Source: Boesenbergia rotunda
Lineage: Eukaryota > Streptophyta > Magnoliopsida > Zingiberales > Zingiberaceae
Reading direction: 5' to 3'
Assembly (NCBI GenBank): GCA_024364735.1
Contig: JAGFNQ010002298.1
Span: 275,082-339,081 of the forward strand
DNA length: 64,000 bases
Shown: piece after piece, positions 32,227 to 44,887 of the stretch
How the letters are laid out: each line of letters begins with the position of its first letter
Position numbering within the stretch: position 1 is the first letter of the stretch
Program-made: the position numbers and the translations under genes
The notes under the pieces: model-generated
What the model was told of the DNA's origin: nothing
The model's database searches: none
What the model saw: only the letters and a program-made list of their open reading frames with translations

Positions 32227-32515
32227 CGCTTGTGGAGAGGTTACTCCACCAAGAAGGAGAAGTCTTTAGCAGGATTCACTCCGGGGCTTAATCTGCCGAA
32301 GGTCAAGGGATCGCCCACCTCACGGGCACGTCAAGGAGTAGGGGCAAGTTATCCCCGAACCTTGTAAACACTTGTGTCTATGTTCTTCTTTATTTCTGTC
32401 TGTTTTGTTTTCCGCTGCTAACTTGAGTGCAGGAAGAAGGAAGTAAGTTTTTAGTGGGTGGTTATTCACACCCCCCTCTCTAGTCATCCCAGATCCCAAC
32501 AAGTGGTATCAGAGC
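32227..32515 (+). repeat. Duplicated LTR tail plus second PBS
   Basis: Matches 29873-30158: CGCTTGTGGAGAGGTTACTC through GATCCCAACA and TGGTATCAGAGC (PBS 32504-32515). It is truncated at its left end exactly where the reversed LTR stops. Confidence 0.85.
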
Positions 32516-32556
32516 CTGGGGCTCGTTGAACCAGATTAACACCCTAAAAGCAAAAG

Positions 32557-33985
32557 ATGGCTTTGAGAGGAGAATACTTCAACACCAACCATCCACCTTT
32601 CTTTGATGGAGCTGATTTCCAGTACTGGAGATCTAGAATGGAGTATTATTTGAAGACCGACATCGGCATGTGGTTCTCAGACAAGGAGGGATTCACTCCT
32701 CCATAGGATGCTGAGGACAAGAAGCTTGAGTTATCAAGATGGTCAGCAGAACAAATAAGAAAAGAAGAGACAGATGCCAAGGTGGTGGTCACTCTGTAGT
32801 GTGGGATGACCAAGGAGCAACTCATCAAGGTTGGTCCCTTCTCAATTGCCAAAGATCTGTGGAACAAGCTCATAGAGCTATATGAAGGCACACGAGACTC
32901 CCGGATAGCAAAGAGGGATCTTTTCCTCAACCAACTCCAGAACCTCTCTATGAAAAAAAATGAAACTGTAAGTGAGCTTCATAGTCGGTTCAAGGAGATC
33001 CTCAACGGTTTGCATTCGATCGATGAGAAGGTCGAGAACCATGACCTTGTAAGGTATGTACTCAAGTCCTTTCCTAGGAATGCCTTGTGGTCATCCATAG
33101 TGGATGCCTACAAGTATCTAAGGATCTTTCCATTGTAAAGTTAGACAATTTCTTTTGTGAAATGGAGCTACATGAGCTTGCTAACAAAGGCCCAAACCAG
33201 AAGGGTATTGCTCTTGTAGCAGGGGACAAAGGAAAGAAGAAGAAGGAGAAGAAGAAGGAAAAGTAGGAGGAGGAGGAGGAGAAGATCGCACTCGTCACGT
33301 GGCTCTCATGGCATTAGAAGACTCGCACATGGAGAGTAGTGACGAGTCAGGTGATCCATCAACCGCGGCTTCATCATCGTCGGATGATGAAGAGGTAATT
33401 TCTCCCGAGCTTGATAAGTGTTATAGAATTATAGCTTGCTTGACTAACTTGTTTAAAAAATCTAAGGACAAGGTAAAATCATTAAAGTTAGAAATAGAAC
33501 AATTGAAAAACTCTAAAGATATTGAAATTGATGACTTGAATGTTGAGTTGAGGTCCTTGAGGATGAGAACAAAGCCCTAAAGAGTGAAGTTGAAAAACTC
33601 AAGAATTTCTTGGAAAATTTTTAAATAGCTCTAAGACCTTGAATATGATCCTCAACTCTCAAAGAGCGGTCTACAACAAGCCGGTATAGGTTACTGACCT
33701 AAGGAACCTAGTTTTGTGTCATTGATGTCTAGAACCCAATTTAGATCACCAAATGTTTCTAGGGTTCAAGGAATTAGGAAGAAAATGATCAAGACATGGG
33801 TGCCAAAGACTTGTATTGTAGGTGCATTAGGTCCAAGGTTTGGGTATCTAAAATATCTATCTTTCGTATTGTATAGGCATTGTTTGAGGGAGAGCATCTA
33901 TCAACATGGTTTGTTGATAGTGGGTGCTCCAAACATATGACCGGGGATAAATCGTTATTCACTACAACAAGAAGTCTAAGTTAGG
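32557..33985 (+). pseudogene. copia gag-protease remnant, second copy
   Basis: Gag starts MALRGEYFNTNHPPFFDGAD and carries the same in-frame TAG as the first copy. It continues with WNKLIELYEGTRDSRIAKRD, LFLNQLQNLSM and SELHSRFKEILNGLHSIDEK, then a frameshift near 33115. Next is an extremely Lys/Glu-rich purine tract (33229-33287) and a Ser/Asp-rich acidic stretch. A helical Lys/Glu coil (SKDKVKSLKLEIEQLKNSKD) follows, then TWVPK. The retropepsin signature WFVDSGCSKHMTGDKSLF occurs at about 33905-33958, in a different frame from its surroundings. Coding similarity stops after it; no integrase or RT follows. Confidence 0.8.
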
Positions 33986-33989
33986 TTTT

Positions 33990-34709
33990 TGGTATCACCT
34001 GCATTTAGAGAACACTAGAATGCTGAGAACTTTTTTGTGTTTTTGGGATTGCCTACATTTAGAGAATTTAGACAATTTCATGAAAATTCTCATGTTTTTG
34101 TGATCTACATTTTGAACTTTCTGAACTCTATAAATAAAATAATTACATGGAGGACCTGCTGTGAGGTAGAACATAATGGTCATAAAAGTAAATAATCTTT
34201 TCTGAAGCACTGGTCTAGGCTCTTAGTAATGAGTAAAAAGGGTTTCAGGCGTTTAGGAAAAACACTAGTCAAAGTAAAAAGTACTTATCTTTGCGTATGA
34301 TGGTACAATGGATGGATAAGATTTTTGTTAAGACTAGCATCAGTTTGATATAGCTGTCTGTAGTAGTTATGACACTTCCTGAGCCAAAGAAATATGAAAA
34401 TAGATTAGGGCATTCTCATAGGAATTTATAACTGAACTTAATTTGATATTTTGGTATGTAAAGCATGTTATTTTTTTTTATGTTATGGTTCTCTGATCTT
34501 TGGGCAAAGGATGGCTGGGAGGCAACCTATCAGAAGTACTCTTATCCTATGACATACTATGGAGAAGATATAGGTTTGGAGTTGTAATTTGTTGCTAGTG
34601 ATTTAGTTTAGAACTCAATGGAGGAATAAATGTTGATACCAACTTGTTTTGGGATTTTATGATTAAGACAAACTTGGGACTATGGACTTAATACAAACTT
34701 GGGACTATG
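33990..34709. other. AT-rich sequence replacing the copia pol
   Basis: I see no copia pol here; the text after the protease motif is unrelated AT-rich sequence with no ORF. It looks like foreign filler or a deeply decayed region. It ends in a short tandem duplication of GGACTTAATACAAACTTGGG-like words. Confidence 0.45.
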
Positions 34710-37700
34710 TGTAACGCCCGTCTTTTTCCCACACCTTACGGTGTGGCGAGAGAGACGACATTACGCTAACATACATACACATACATACGGCATAGGAATA
34801 TCTTAATACAGCGGAATCAATTTTTTTTCTTCTTACACATGCGTTTTACCATGCAACTAGTATTAGAACATGTATATATGCCTTGACCTATCATTCATGA
34901 ACATGGTAGCATTGTAACTTAGCATATTAAAGCATAACATTCCTTACTTTATCCATAAGCATCATAAGTAGCAAGTAACTTATCATAAGTATAGCATAGA
35001 ATCTAAAGAGGCGTTTTAAAACACAAAACATAATAGAAGAGTCTTTTTCCTCTTTCCTCTGCCATGTCACTACCACACACACACTTTTGGCCCCTCCTGC
35101 TGCTTCACCTAGTAACCTCCATTGGCTTGATCTGCGGTATAAGACAATAAGACTATAAGCACATAGGCTTAGTAAGACCCTTTCCTACTCACAAAAATCC
35201 ATACGTCACATAAACATAAACATAATGCTTAAATCCTACTTATCATGGCATACTTCTTATCATAAACATAAACACAATCATGGCATCATTCTTAGCATGA
35301 ACATAAATATAATCATGACATCATAATTTAGTATGAACATAAATAAAATCATGACATCATAATTTAGCATGAACATAAATATAATCATAGCATCATAATT
35401 AACATGGACATAAACATAATCATTTGCATAAACATACTTTGCATTAACATACTTCACATAAATATACCTTGCATAAACCTACTTTGCATAAACATACTTA
35501 TCATAAACATAATGCATAACATGGATGGATGCATGCGACAAATGCATATATCATAAGGATGCTTAGTTTAAAATCATACTTTTAAATACTTAAACATAAT
35601 CATAACATCATAGGGGTCCCCGGCTTGTACCACATACATATATCATATGCGCGCATCCCTAAGTAAATACGAGGTAGCTAGTCTCGACCTACTAGGGTAA
35701 GGACAGCTTCATCGGTAGTCCCAGAACTGTGGACAGCTTCATCGGTAGTCCAGAACCGTAGACCTTACTTAGGTCCGGTACAAGCCCATTCATAAAATAA
35801 AATACTTTCACATGCTTCTTCATTCATAAAACATACATAGCATAATCGTTCATTCTTAATGCTTAACATCATCATTATGCCTTGAAGGCATGAACCCTTA
35901 TCTTCATTCATCATTTTCATTCCATATCATCATTATGCCTCGAAGGCATGAACTTTAACTTCATTCATCATTTTCATTCATAAACATGACATGCATACAT
36001 AATCATGTCCTAAAGTATAAACATCATCCTAGTTCATAAAGCTTGTCGTGTCATGGTACATAAGATAAACATACAGTTCATACATGATACATTTCATCTA
36101 ACATGCATAATCCTAGTATCCATCCTACGACGTGCATGGGTAAAATACATATGAACGTGATACATACCACTTAGGTTCATGACATTCTACAGTACTTAGG
36201 GTCATAGCATTCATCATAAAACATACATAGACCTTCGTACACATATTTCCATTATAGGCATTTAACATTCTACATGCATTATTCTATTCGACCTACTCCT
36301 ACATCACATATGTTCATGGTATTTGATCTATAATATTCATGAGTAAAACATAACACATAACCTAAACATACCAAAAATCATGTTACATAACACATAAAAC
36401 TAGGGTTTTAGTAACATAAGGATCCTTATATCATGCTTAACCATATACTTACATCATTGTAACCTAAAAACAAGTATCCTTGAGACTTTAACCCAATACA
36501 AACCCTAGGTCATGGTCTTGGCCGAAACCCTAAAGGACCCTAGGTCCATGGAAAATTCATATAGGTCACAAATAACATCCCATACAAACATACAATGTCA
36601 TAGAAAAACATTTGATCCCATAGTTGAAGCTAACCCCAATCCCATAGCCCTAGAGTAGCTCTTGGCCGAAACCTAAAGGTCCATAAATTCATAGAAAAAT
36701 TCTTATAAAACACAATTACTATCCATCATGTCATAGGGAAAACAAATTAAACATGTTGAATGGTTAGATCAAGTTCCAACCATGGGTTAGGGGTCTTGGC
36801 CGAAACTTATAAGGACCATTAAGCATGTAAAAATTCCCATGAATCACCACTAACATCACTTACATCATAAGAAGACATAAGAACCATCATTAGAGAGTTA
36901 AAACTAATCCTAGCCATGGAACATGAAGGTGACCGAAACCCTAGAAGTCCTCCTTCATGGATTTCTCAACTTAGATCTTAATTAAGGACTTAGATCATAA
37001 CAATATCAAGGAAAATCATTATACCACAGGTGAGGGAGTCTTACCTTCCTTGATCTTGCTTATAAACCTTGAATAGAAAATAATAAGAAAACCTCCTTGT
37101 CTCTAAACTTCTCCTTAGCCCTTGTATCCTTGTAGAGGGCCTTAGATCTTCAAGATGGAGTCTTTTGTGAAACTTTTTCCAAGGGAAAGAAACCCTTGTG
37201 GTTTCGGCTAGAAGAAGAAGAAAGGAGGAGAGGAATGGTCTTGGGGAAGAAGAGAAAGGAAAATGTAACTCTCATGTCACTTCTCCCATTACCTTTATAC
37301 CACATTAAGGAGGGCAAGTGAAGAGTCATGGTGTCTCCTCTCATGGTGACTCTTCACTTCCTTTAGCCTTAACAAAAATCCATTTCATTCCCTCATAGCA
37401 CTCCTTTGCTAGGTGAATTGATTAGTACATGCATGGTGGTAGGCTAGGTCCAAGGTTCAATCCTTGGTGCATGCATTTTATTATTTTATTTTATTTTATT
37501 TTTATTTTATTTTTTTATTATTTTCGAAAATTCTCCTAAAATTCACCCATAATCATGTTAATATTCCTAATTAAAACCCATTTATATTTATATTAAATTC
37601 TACCTAAAATTCACTAATAACCATGGTACTAGAAAAGCTCATATAAGGCCTATTAGTATTTAGCTTCTCAATAAAAAGGGAAATCATGAGTTACTAGTCT

Positions 37701-37795
37701 AAAGTTCATACTAGTATTCCTAGGTTCCTCGGAAAATATCTAGACATGATCAATATTTTAAGGAAAATATTGAGAAAATTTTCCGGGTCGTTACA
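34710..37795 (-). mobile_element. Solo LTR (3.09 kb), reversed relative of 2614-5402, TSD CTATG
   Basis: Plus-strand ends are TGTAACGCCCG and GGGTCGTTACA, flanked by CTATG on both sides (34705-34709, 37796-37800). The complement shares with 2614-5402 the terminus, a TATA/CT-leader layout (TATAAAG near 37297 minus), a GGTTCAATCCTTGG-like word near 37453, and regularly spaced TTTCGGCC words. It is therefore in minus orientation. No internal region or ORF. Confidence 0.87.
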
Positions 37796-37865
37796 CTATG
37801 GATTAAACTGGATTATCAAAATTGGTGTGTAGGAATAAATTTTGATTAAGGGACTCAAAATCGTG

Positions 37866-38100
37866 TTGTTGATGCAGTCTGACCTGGAACGTATGAGAGT
37901 TTCAGATATTTTTTTAAAATCTAATCTGTCCATAGACCAATCAGAAATCTTTCTGTATCGAACAACAACGAACCCGATCAGTCCGCAGACCGATTAGGAT
38001 ACTCCCTGATCGGTCAAGCAGACCGATCAGGCCTTTCCCTGATCGGTCAAGGAGACTGATCAGGACTATGTGTCTGATACAGTTTGGTGCCACACTGATA
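37866..38100 (+). repeat. Extra partial LTR of the SIRE-like family
   Basis: TGTTGATGCAGTCTGACCTGG reproduces the LTR start (quoted words overlap the 3' LTR start at 38428). It is followed after a gap by GATCGGTC/GACCGATC palindromes (37975-38075). The minisatellite between them is missing. This is a third, internally deleted LTR piece inside the element. Confidence 0.65.
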
Positions 38101-38427
38101 TACCTGCAATACTCAGTGTCATATGATGTATATATATTTTTGTCATGATCTACTTATGATATATGTCTTTCATATGCAATTCAAATATTATTCTTGGCTT
38201 TTTGTTTTGGGGAGAGACCCTTGTTTAAGTGAGAGTTTTTTTAAACTTAACAACCAGTCTACACCCTTTTCGGTGTTTGACAAATGGGGAGAGGATGGTT
38301 AGTTAAGTTTAGGATTTATTACGAACTTAACTATTGTAGGGGAGGATTCTGATTCCCTTGCAATGATAAATTTAACTTCTAATACCTAAACATAAATCGT
38401 GTTCTCAAACAATAAAAAGGAGGAGAT
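38100..38427 (+). other. 3' untranslated region and PPT of the SIRE-like element
   Basis: No ORF. It ends with AATAAAAAGGAGGAGAT directly before the LTR start, which serves as the PPT. Confidence 0.65.
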
Positions 38428-40424
38428 TGTTGATGCAGTCTGACCTAATTGTTGTTTTGATGTTGACACCGATTTAAGTTCGGTTGAGTGAGAATTGAGA
38501 TCTCCGGACTTAGGTCAAAGAGGGCTCGGTAGCTCGTTCTCTAGACCAGGTTAAGTCGGAGAGGGCTCGGTAGCTCGTTCTCCGGACTTAGGTCAGAGAG
38601 GGCTCGGTAGCTCGTTCTCCTGACCTAGTCAGAGAGGGCTCGGTAGCTCGTTCTCCGGACTTAGGTCAGAGAGGGCTCAGTAGCTCGTTCTCTAGACCAG
38701 GTTAAGTTGGAGAGGGCTCGGTAGCTCGTTCTCTGGACTTAGGTCAGAGAGGGCTCGGTAGCTCGTTCTCTGGACCAAGATGAGTCGGAGAGGGCTCGGT
38801 AGCTCAGAGAGGGCTCGGTAGCTCATTCTTTGGACCAGGTTGAGTCGGAGAGGGCTCGGTAGCTCGTTCTCCGGACTTAGGTCAAAGAGGGCTCGGTAGC
38901 TCGTTCTCTGGACCGAGATGAGTCGGAGAGGGTTCGGTAGCTCGTTCTCCGGACTTAGGTCGGAGAGGGCTCGGTAGTTCGTTCTCCGGACTTAGGTCAA
39001 AGAGGGCTCGGTAGCTCGTTCTTTGGACCAGGTGAAGTCGGAGAGGGCTAGGTAGCTCGTTCTCCGGGACCAGACTGAGTCAGAGAAGGCAAGGGAGTCT
39101 GTTCTCTGGACTCAAGGTCGAAATGATTGGCTGGATCGGTCTGAAGTCCGATCAGGGAGTTGGCACGAACTCTCTTAATAGTAGATCGGTCACAAGACCG
39201 ATCCAGGATGTCTGATCGGTCTGTTGACCGATCCAAAAAGCTTATGAGGAATCATAAGACCTTCTGAACGGTCTGGTGACCGATCAGAAAATGATCAGAA
39301 TGGTCACAGAAAGATATCTAATCGGTCAATGCGACCGATCAGAATGGACTGGACCGATCAGGAAGTGACTTGATCGATCAGCCATGTGGTTGATCGGTCA
39401 GGCTGACCGATCAGGCCATTGGTTGATTGGTCAGGTTGACCGATCAGGCCTTTGGCTGATCAGTCAGTGAGACCGATCATAGCGTTGGCTGAAATCCCAG
39501 TTAGTTTTGTGAACGGTCTGGTGTCCGATCCCCTGGGCTCTGATCGGTCAGTGAGACCAATCAGAGCATCACTGGATCGATCAGAATAGAATCTGATTGG
39601 TCAGGAGGTTGTCTGATCGGACCAGGTGACCGATCACTTTAATTCAAATGGTTGTCAGATTTCTGATTTGCTTTTGATTTGTTTCGCTAATAAATCTGTG
39701 AGTGTGCAGATGACACAGGGCTTTGATATTCGAACGAAGGAGCAAGAAGAAGGGTCAAGGGTGACTTTCTCTGGTGTCTTTTTGTTTGATATACACCTGA
39801 CGACCTGAAGCTTCAGCTGAGGAGATAGGCTGAGAGCTCAGATGGGGTCAGTGGGTGCCGGCTGACCTGAAGTTTCAGCTGAAGAGGACTTCAGTGAACT
39901 GAGAGCTCAGAAGAGGTCAGTGGGTGATGTCTGTATGTGTGCAAAAGGAAGATTAAGAAGAAGAGGTTGACGAAGCAGAGAAGAAGACGAGACAACAAGA
40001 AACAAAGAATTGTGATTAGGTTTTGCTGTAGTGTTGTGTTGCTCTCTGGCTTCTTCTTTGTGCTTAATCTTTCTGTTGATGCTTGTGCTTGCATCTGTTC
40101 TGTAAGCTTCTCTCGACTCTCCTGTGCTTCATCTGTATATTTCTGAGACGCTTGTGGAGAGGTTACTCTACCGAGAAGGAGAAGTCTTTAGCCGGATTCA
40201 CTCCGGAGCCTGATCTGCCGAAGGTCAAGGGATCGCCCACCTCACGGGTACGCCAAGGAGTATGAGCAAGTTATCCCCGAACCTTGTAAACACTTGTGTC
40301 TCTGTTCGTCTTTCTTTTTGTCTGTTTTGTTTTCCGCTGCTAACTTGAATGCAGGAAGAAGGAAGTAAGTTTTTAGTGGGTGGCTATTCACACCCATCCT
40401 CTCTAGCCATCCCAGATCCTAACA
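38428..40424 (+). repeat. 3' LTR of the SIRE-like element
   Basis: TGTTGATGCAGTCTGACC to AGATCCTAACA, followed by CCAGC. The minisatellite (38500-39080) and palindrome cluster (39130-39650) match the 5' LTR but with different unit counts, so LTR divergence should be measured outside the arrays. Confidence 0.87.
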
Positions 40425-40429
40425 CCAGC

Positions 40430-41001
40430 AAATATTAAGTTGTATAGACTTGCAAAAGCTTTACTTGGAACGGTATTATCTTGCAGATCCATGAGTTGCA
40501 TTTGCTGGAATAATGTTGTGCTCTGATCAAATCTTCTTTTGTAGTTCTTTCGAGTTTATTTTTTAAATCATCTTGTTGCAGTAACCATAGAATGCATAAT
40601 TACTGTCAAATTTTATAAAAGATTTGTTATAGTTGGGATATGCTTCCACTCTGAAGCCAAATAGGATTGAAGATCATGTGTGAATGTAATATTCTTTTTT
40701 ACAAACTGCCAATAACATTGTAATAATGCGAAAACATTTTTGTTTGTGATCGATGTTCTCTTTAAAAGGAGATTTAATTGAGAAGCAATAGCTTTTGAGA
40801 AGTCAGCTCTATGATAACTTTTGAGAAGTCAGCTTTTGATATGATCAGAATCTATCGATTGGCATATGTAGAAACAGACATATATTTGAAGTTCATGTGT
40901 TCAAACATTATTCGAACATTATTCGATGGGCACTTATTATAGAATGAAAGAGATGACTTATGTTGGTATTCCATTGCTAAGAGAAATGACCCATGGATTC
41001 A
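40430..41001. other. Host-like AT-rich sequence
   Basis: Continuation of the sequence interrupted at 28175. I see no gene. One acceptor-like TATCTTGCAG at about 40486 may mark an old exon, but no coding frame follows. Confidence 0.4.
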
Positions 41002-44000
41002 AGGTATGGGTACATTTACTTGATTCGCTGCAAGTCTGAATGTTTTGATAAGTTTAAATAATTTAAGGCTGATGTGGAGAAACATAAGATAAAAGTATCA
41101 AGACACAACGATCTGATCGTGATGGTGAGTACCTCTTGGGAGAGTTTAAGACTTACTTATCAGAGACTGGGATTCAATCCCAATTGTCTGTACCCGGTAC
41201 GCCCCAACAGAATGGTGTAACAGAGCGAAGGAATAGGACTCTTATGGAGATGGTTAGATCGATGATGAGTTACTTCGAGTTGTCAGATTCGTTCTGGGGA
41301 TATGCTCTGGAAACGGCAGCATACAAATTGAACTTCGTACCATCTAAGTTAGTACCCTCTACTCTCACAGAATTGTAGACTGGGCAAAAGCCTAGTCTAA
41401 GACATATTCGGATTTGAGGGAGTTCAGCATATGTGCTGAAGGGAGATACTGATAAATTAGAATCTCGTACAGAAGTACGCTTGTTCATAGGCTATCTTAG
41501 AGGAACGAAAGGTGGTTTATTCTATAGTCCTAAGGATCAGAGGGTGATCGTTAGCAGGAATGCCCGATTCTTAGAAGAAGACAATGTGATGAACCACAAG
41601 CCCATGAGTAGAATTATTCTTGATGAATTAAAATGGGAAGTTCCGACTTTAGTACCAACAGTACAGGAGGGCATACCACAAGTCACTGCACCGCGTGTCA
41701 CAGAGGATACACAAGTAGTACCTCGTTGTAGTGGGAGGGTTGTTAGACAACTCGATATATTCATGTTTTTGGGAGAATCATCGGACTTGGTACCTGGCGA
41801 TCATGAACCTGACCCCTGGACCTATGACGAGACACTCCAAGATAAAGATACGGTATCTTGACAAAGGGTAATGAATTTTGAAATAGAATCTATGGATTCT
41901 AATCATGTCTGAGAGCGAGTAGAACCACCCAATGGTGTAAAAATCATTGGATGCAAGTGGTTCTACAAAAGAAAGAGCGGATCTGACGGGAAAGTTGAGA
42001 CCTTCAAAGCTAGGCTTGTTGCGAAAGGGTATATTCGGAAAGAGGGTATCGATTGTGAGAAGACCTTTTCGCCGGTAGTCATGCTTAAGTCTATCCGGAT
42101 TCTCTTATATATTGTCGCTCATATGGATTATGAGATATGACAGATGGATGTCAAGATAGCTTTCCTTAATAGAAATCTTGAGGAAATCATCTACATAAAG
42201 CAACCAGAGGGATTTATTGCAAAGGGCAAAGAACATCTTGTGTGTAAGCTTAATCAGTCCATTTATGGATTGAAACAAGCTTCAAGATCTTGGAACATCC
42301 GTTTTGATGAGGTAATCCAGTCATATGGATTTATTCAAAGTCTGGATGAGTCTTGTGTATACAAGAGATGTGAGGGAAACGTAATGGTATTTCTTATACT
42401 ATACATAGATGATATTTTGCTCATTGGCAACAATGTCAATGTATTATCAGACATAAGGGTATGGTTGTCCAAATAGTTTGATATAAAGGACTTGGGAGTA
42501 GCAGAGCACATCCTTGGGATCAAGGTTATAACGGATCACCAAAAAAGGATGTTGTGCTTGTCTCAAGCTTCATACATAGACACTGTCCTAGCTCATTTTA
42601 GCATGGAAAACTCCAAGAAAGGTTTTCTATTGTCTAGGAATGGAGTTCCTCTATCTAAGGAGATGTGTCCTAAAACATCAAAGGAGATAGAGGAGATGAA
42701 AGTGGTTCCTTATGCTTCGGCTGTAGGAAGCCTCATGTATGCTATGCTATGTACGAGACCGGATATTTGCTTTGTCATGGGCATGGTTAGCAAATATCAG
42801 AGTAACCCAGGTCAGGGGCATTGGACTGCGGTAAAGCATATATTGAAGTGTGGGGACCGGTGCCGTCGATAGAGGGGGGTGAATATCGACCGTAAAAACT
42901 CTTGCGGAAACTCGTAGAAAATTCATCTTTCGGATCTTCGTTCTAGACTCAGAGTTAGTAGCACAGCGGAAAACAAAACGGAATAAAAGACGATACAAAA
43001 ATATACACGGGATTTTTACTTGGTTCCCAACCCCCCAGGGTCAGTACATCCAAGGCCTAAGCACGGGAACTCCCGTCCACTAATGGTTTCCGGACTTTCC
43101 GGAGGCGGAGAAACCCGTCTTACAGTGCAAGAGTTACAATCAAAAGATACGGAAATTACATGCAGAATAAAAAACAAACCAAAACAAAGAAGGTCGAAGA
43201 CTCGGCCGATCTGGAACTCCGAAGTGTCACGCACTTCCTCCCGGAGCTTCCTTGGTCGCAGAGCTTCGTTGTTAGCGCTTTTCTTCCGTTCGGAATGCTC
43301 AGAATGATCGTAGAATTTGTTTTTGGAGCTGAGGGGTCGAAGCCCCTTTTATAGGCTTCATTAGGGCGCCTGTGTTGATGGGGGCGCCTCATATAGCTTG
43401 GTCAAACTCCATCCTCGCGTCGAACTCGCAGCAGTGAATAAAGGTTTCATCCAGGGCGCCCTAGACATACAGGGCACCCTGCATCATTGAGGCGCCTCCT
43501 TCAATGAGGCGCCTGGTTCCATTAGGGCGGCCTGGTTAATGGGGGTGCCCAGGAGCCCGTTTTCCAGCCGCGTTGTGTGTTTATTTGCCTGCTTTGTCTT
43601 CACTTTTAGTTACCTGCAAGATACATAAATACAAGATAAATATATATACAATCTTAGCCTTAATGAATTGGTTCTGACTTCGGATTTCCGCAAAACCCTA
43701 GGTCGAACCGACGCCTAAGTTCCTACCCTCGGGAACTCGCCTTTCACCTACTCCTCTCAGGAGATGGTTGCCACACGGCCCATCCGGTTGGACTTTTACT
43801 TAGCCTTCGATACTCTCGAATCTCGAGACATCCAAACTTTGACCCGTCTCTACTTATGTCCTTAGTCATCGCTTAGCTAAGTTGCTCAATCCCTCGGACC
43901 AAGACTTCGTGCCAAAACCCTAGGTCCAGGACTTCGGTGCCCAACCCTCGATCAGGACTTAGTGCCCAATTCCTTGAACCAGGTCTTCGGTGCCCAACCA

Positions 44001-44853
44001 TCGGCCAGGACTTAGTGCCCAATTCCTCGAACCAGGTCTTCGGTGCCTAACCATCGGCCAAGACTTAGTGCTCAATTCCTTGAACCAGGACTTAGTGCCC
44101 AGCTTCCCTCACCAGGCCCTAGTGCCCAACCCTTAGTCAGTCTTAGGTGCCCAAGCCTCAGCCAGGACTTAGTGCCTAGGTTAACTAGGACTTTGATTCA
44201 CTTTGGTATTCTTTTCTTGACTCATCCTTCCCTTGTTCAATGTATCACTGACTTAAGTATATTGTCAAACATTGAAACACTTAGAAGAGGACATCACTGA
44301 TGCATCTTGCACCAACATAAAGTACCTGAGAAGGACTAGGGATTATATGTTAGTTTACTAGGCAGACCAATTACTCCCTATGGTTATACGGATTCAGACT
44401 TCCAATCAGATAGGGACAAAAGTAAGTCTACCTCGGAGTATGTGTTTATTTTAGGAGGTGGAGCTCTAATATGGAGGAGTGTCAAGCAGAAATACGTGGC
44501 GGACTCCACCATGGAAGTTGAGTATGTGGCAGCCTCTGAGGCGGCCAAGGAAGTTGTATGGCTCAGGAACTTCATGATGGACTTGGATGTGATTCCTGGT
44601 TTGCCCAGAGCTATCACAATTTATTGTGATAACAGTGGTGTAGTTGCAAATTCGAAGGAATCACGAGCCATAAGGCAAGTAAACACATAGAGCACAAATA
44701 CCACCTGATACGAGAGATCGTAAAGCGAGGAGAAGTTGTTGTCGTCAAGATTGCATTAGAGGACAACCTGACGGATCCTTTCACTAAGGCCCTTCCTGTG
44801 AGAGCTTTTGATAGGCATGTGGAGGATATGAGAGTCAGATGTATGGCATTGTG
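41002..44853 (+). pseudogene. 5'-truncated Ty1/copia pol (integrase-RT-RNase H), interrupted
   Basis: Similarity starts abruptly inside the integrase core at RYGYIYLIRCKSECFDKF. It continues with SDRDGEYLLGEFKTYL, GIQSQLSVPGTPQQNGV and ERRNRTLMEMVRSMM, with a frameshift near 41110 and a TAG at 41376. The RT region has GCKWFYKRKS, FKARLVAKGY, MDVKIAFLNRNLEE, YGLKQASRSWNIRF and the catalytic YIDD (LYIDDILLIG, about 42405). Stops lie at about 42138 and 42474. RNase H reaches TAVKHILK, is cut by an LTR (42849-44317), and resumes YLRRTRDYML, then SEYVFILGGG, AASEAAKEVVWL and DNSGVVANSKES. It ends near 44853 with DPFTKALPVRAF...MRVRCMAL. Gag, protease and the 5' LTR are missing. Confidence 0.88.
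42849..44317 (-). mobile_element. Reversed solo copia LTR (1.47 kb) in RNase H, TSD TGAAG/TAAAG
   Basis: Plus-strand ends are TGTGGGGACCGG and CACCAACA. The flanks are TGAAG (42844-42848) and TAAAG (44318-44322), one mismatch. The complement has a TATA box (TATAAAAGG, about 43346-43354) and GGCGCC palindromes (43370-43560 on plus). It also carries the GGGCACGAAGACCTGG/GGGCACTAAGTCC-type tandem units (43915-44175) found in the LTRs at 46893 and 54148. It is therefore a minus-strand member of the same LTR superfamily. Confidence 0.82.
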
Positions 44854-44887
44854 AGGACAACATAGTCTTTTAGTATAAGTGGGAGAT

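Larger units (their letters stand above)
28176..40424 (+). mobile_element. SIRE-like Ty1/copia element, decayed and nested, TSD CCAGC
   Basis: The LTRs at 28176-30144 and 38428-40424 share TGTTGATG(C/G)AGTCTGACC-type starts (the left copy has TA for TG) and ...GATCC(C/T)AACA ends. CCAGC flanks both ends (28171-28175, 40425-40429). The interior has an initiator-Met PBS, copia gag and protease remnants, and a SIRE-type A/G-rich PPT. RT, RNase H and integrase are absent. The body also contains a reversed foreign LTR, a duplicated LTR tail/PBS/gag start, a 3.1-kb solo LTR and an extra LTR fragment. It could only move, if at all, with proteins supplied in trans. Confidence 0.85.

Noticed and set aside
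43900..44180. Regularly spaced repeats reminiscent of a CRISPR array
   Set aside because: Units (GGGCAC.AAG.CCTGG type) are imperfect, spacers are themselves repeated, and the block lies in a plant LTR.
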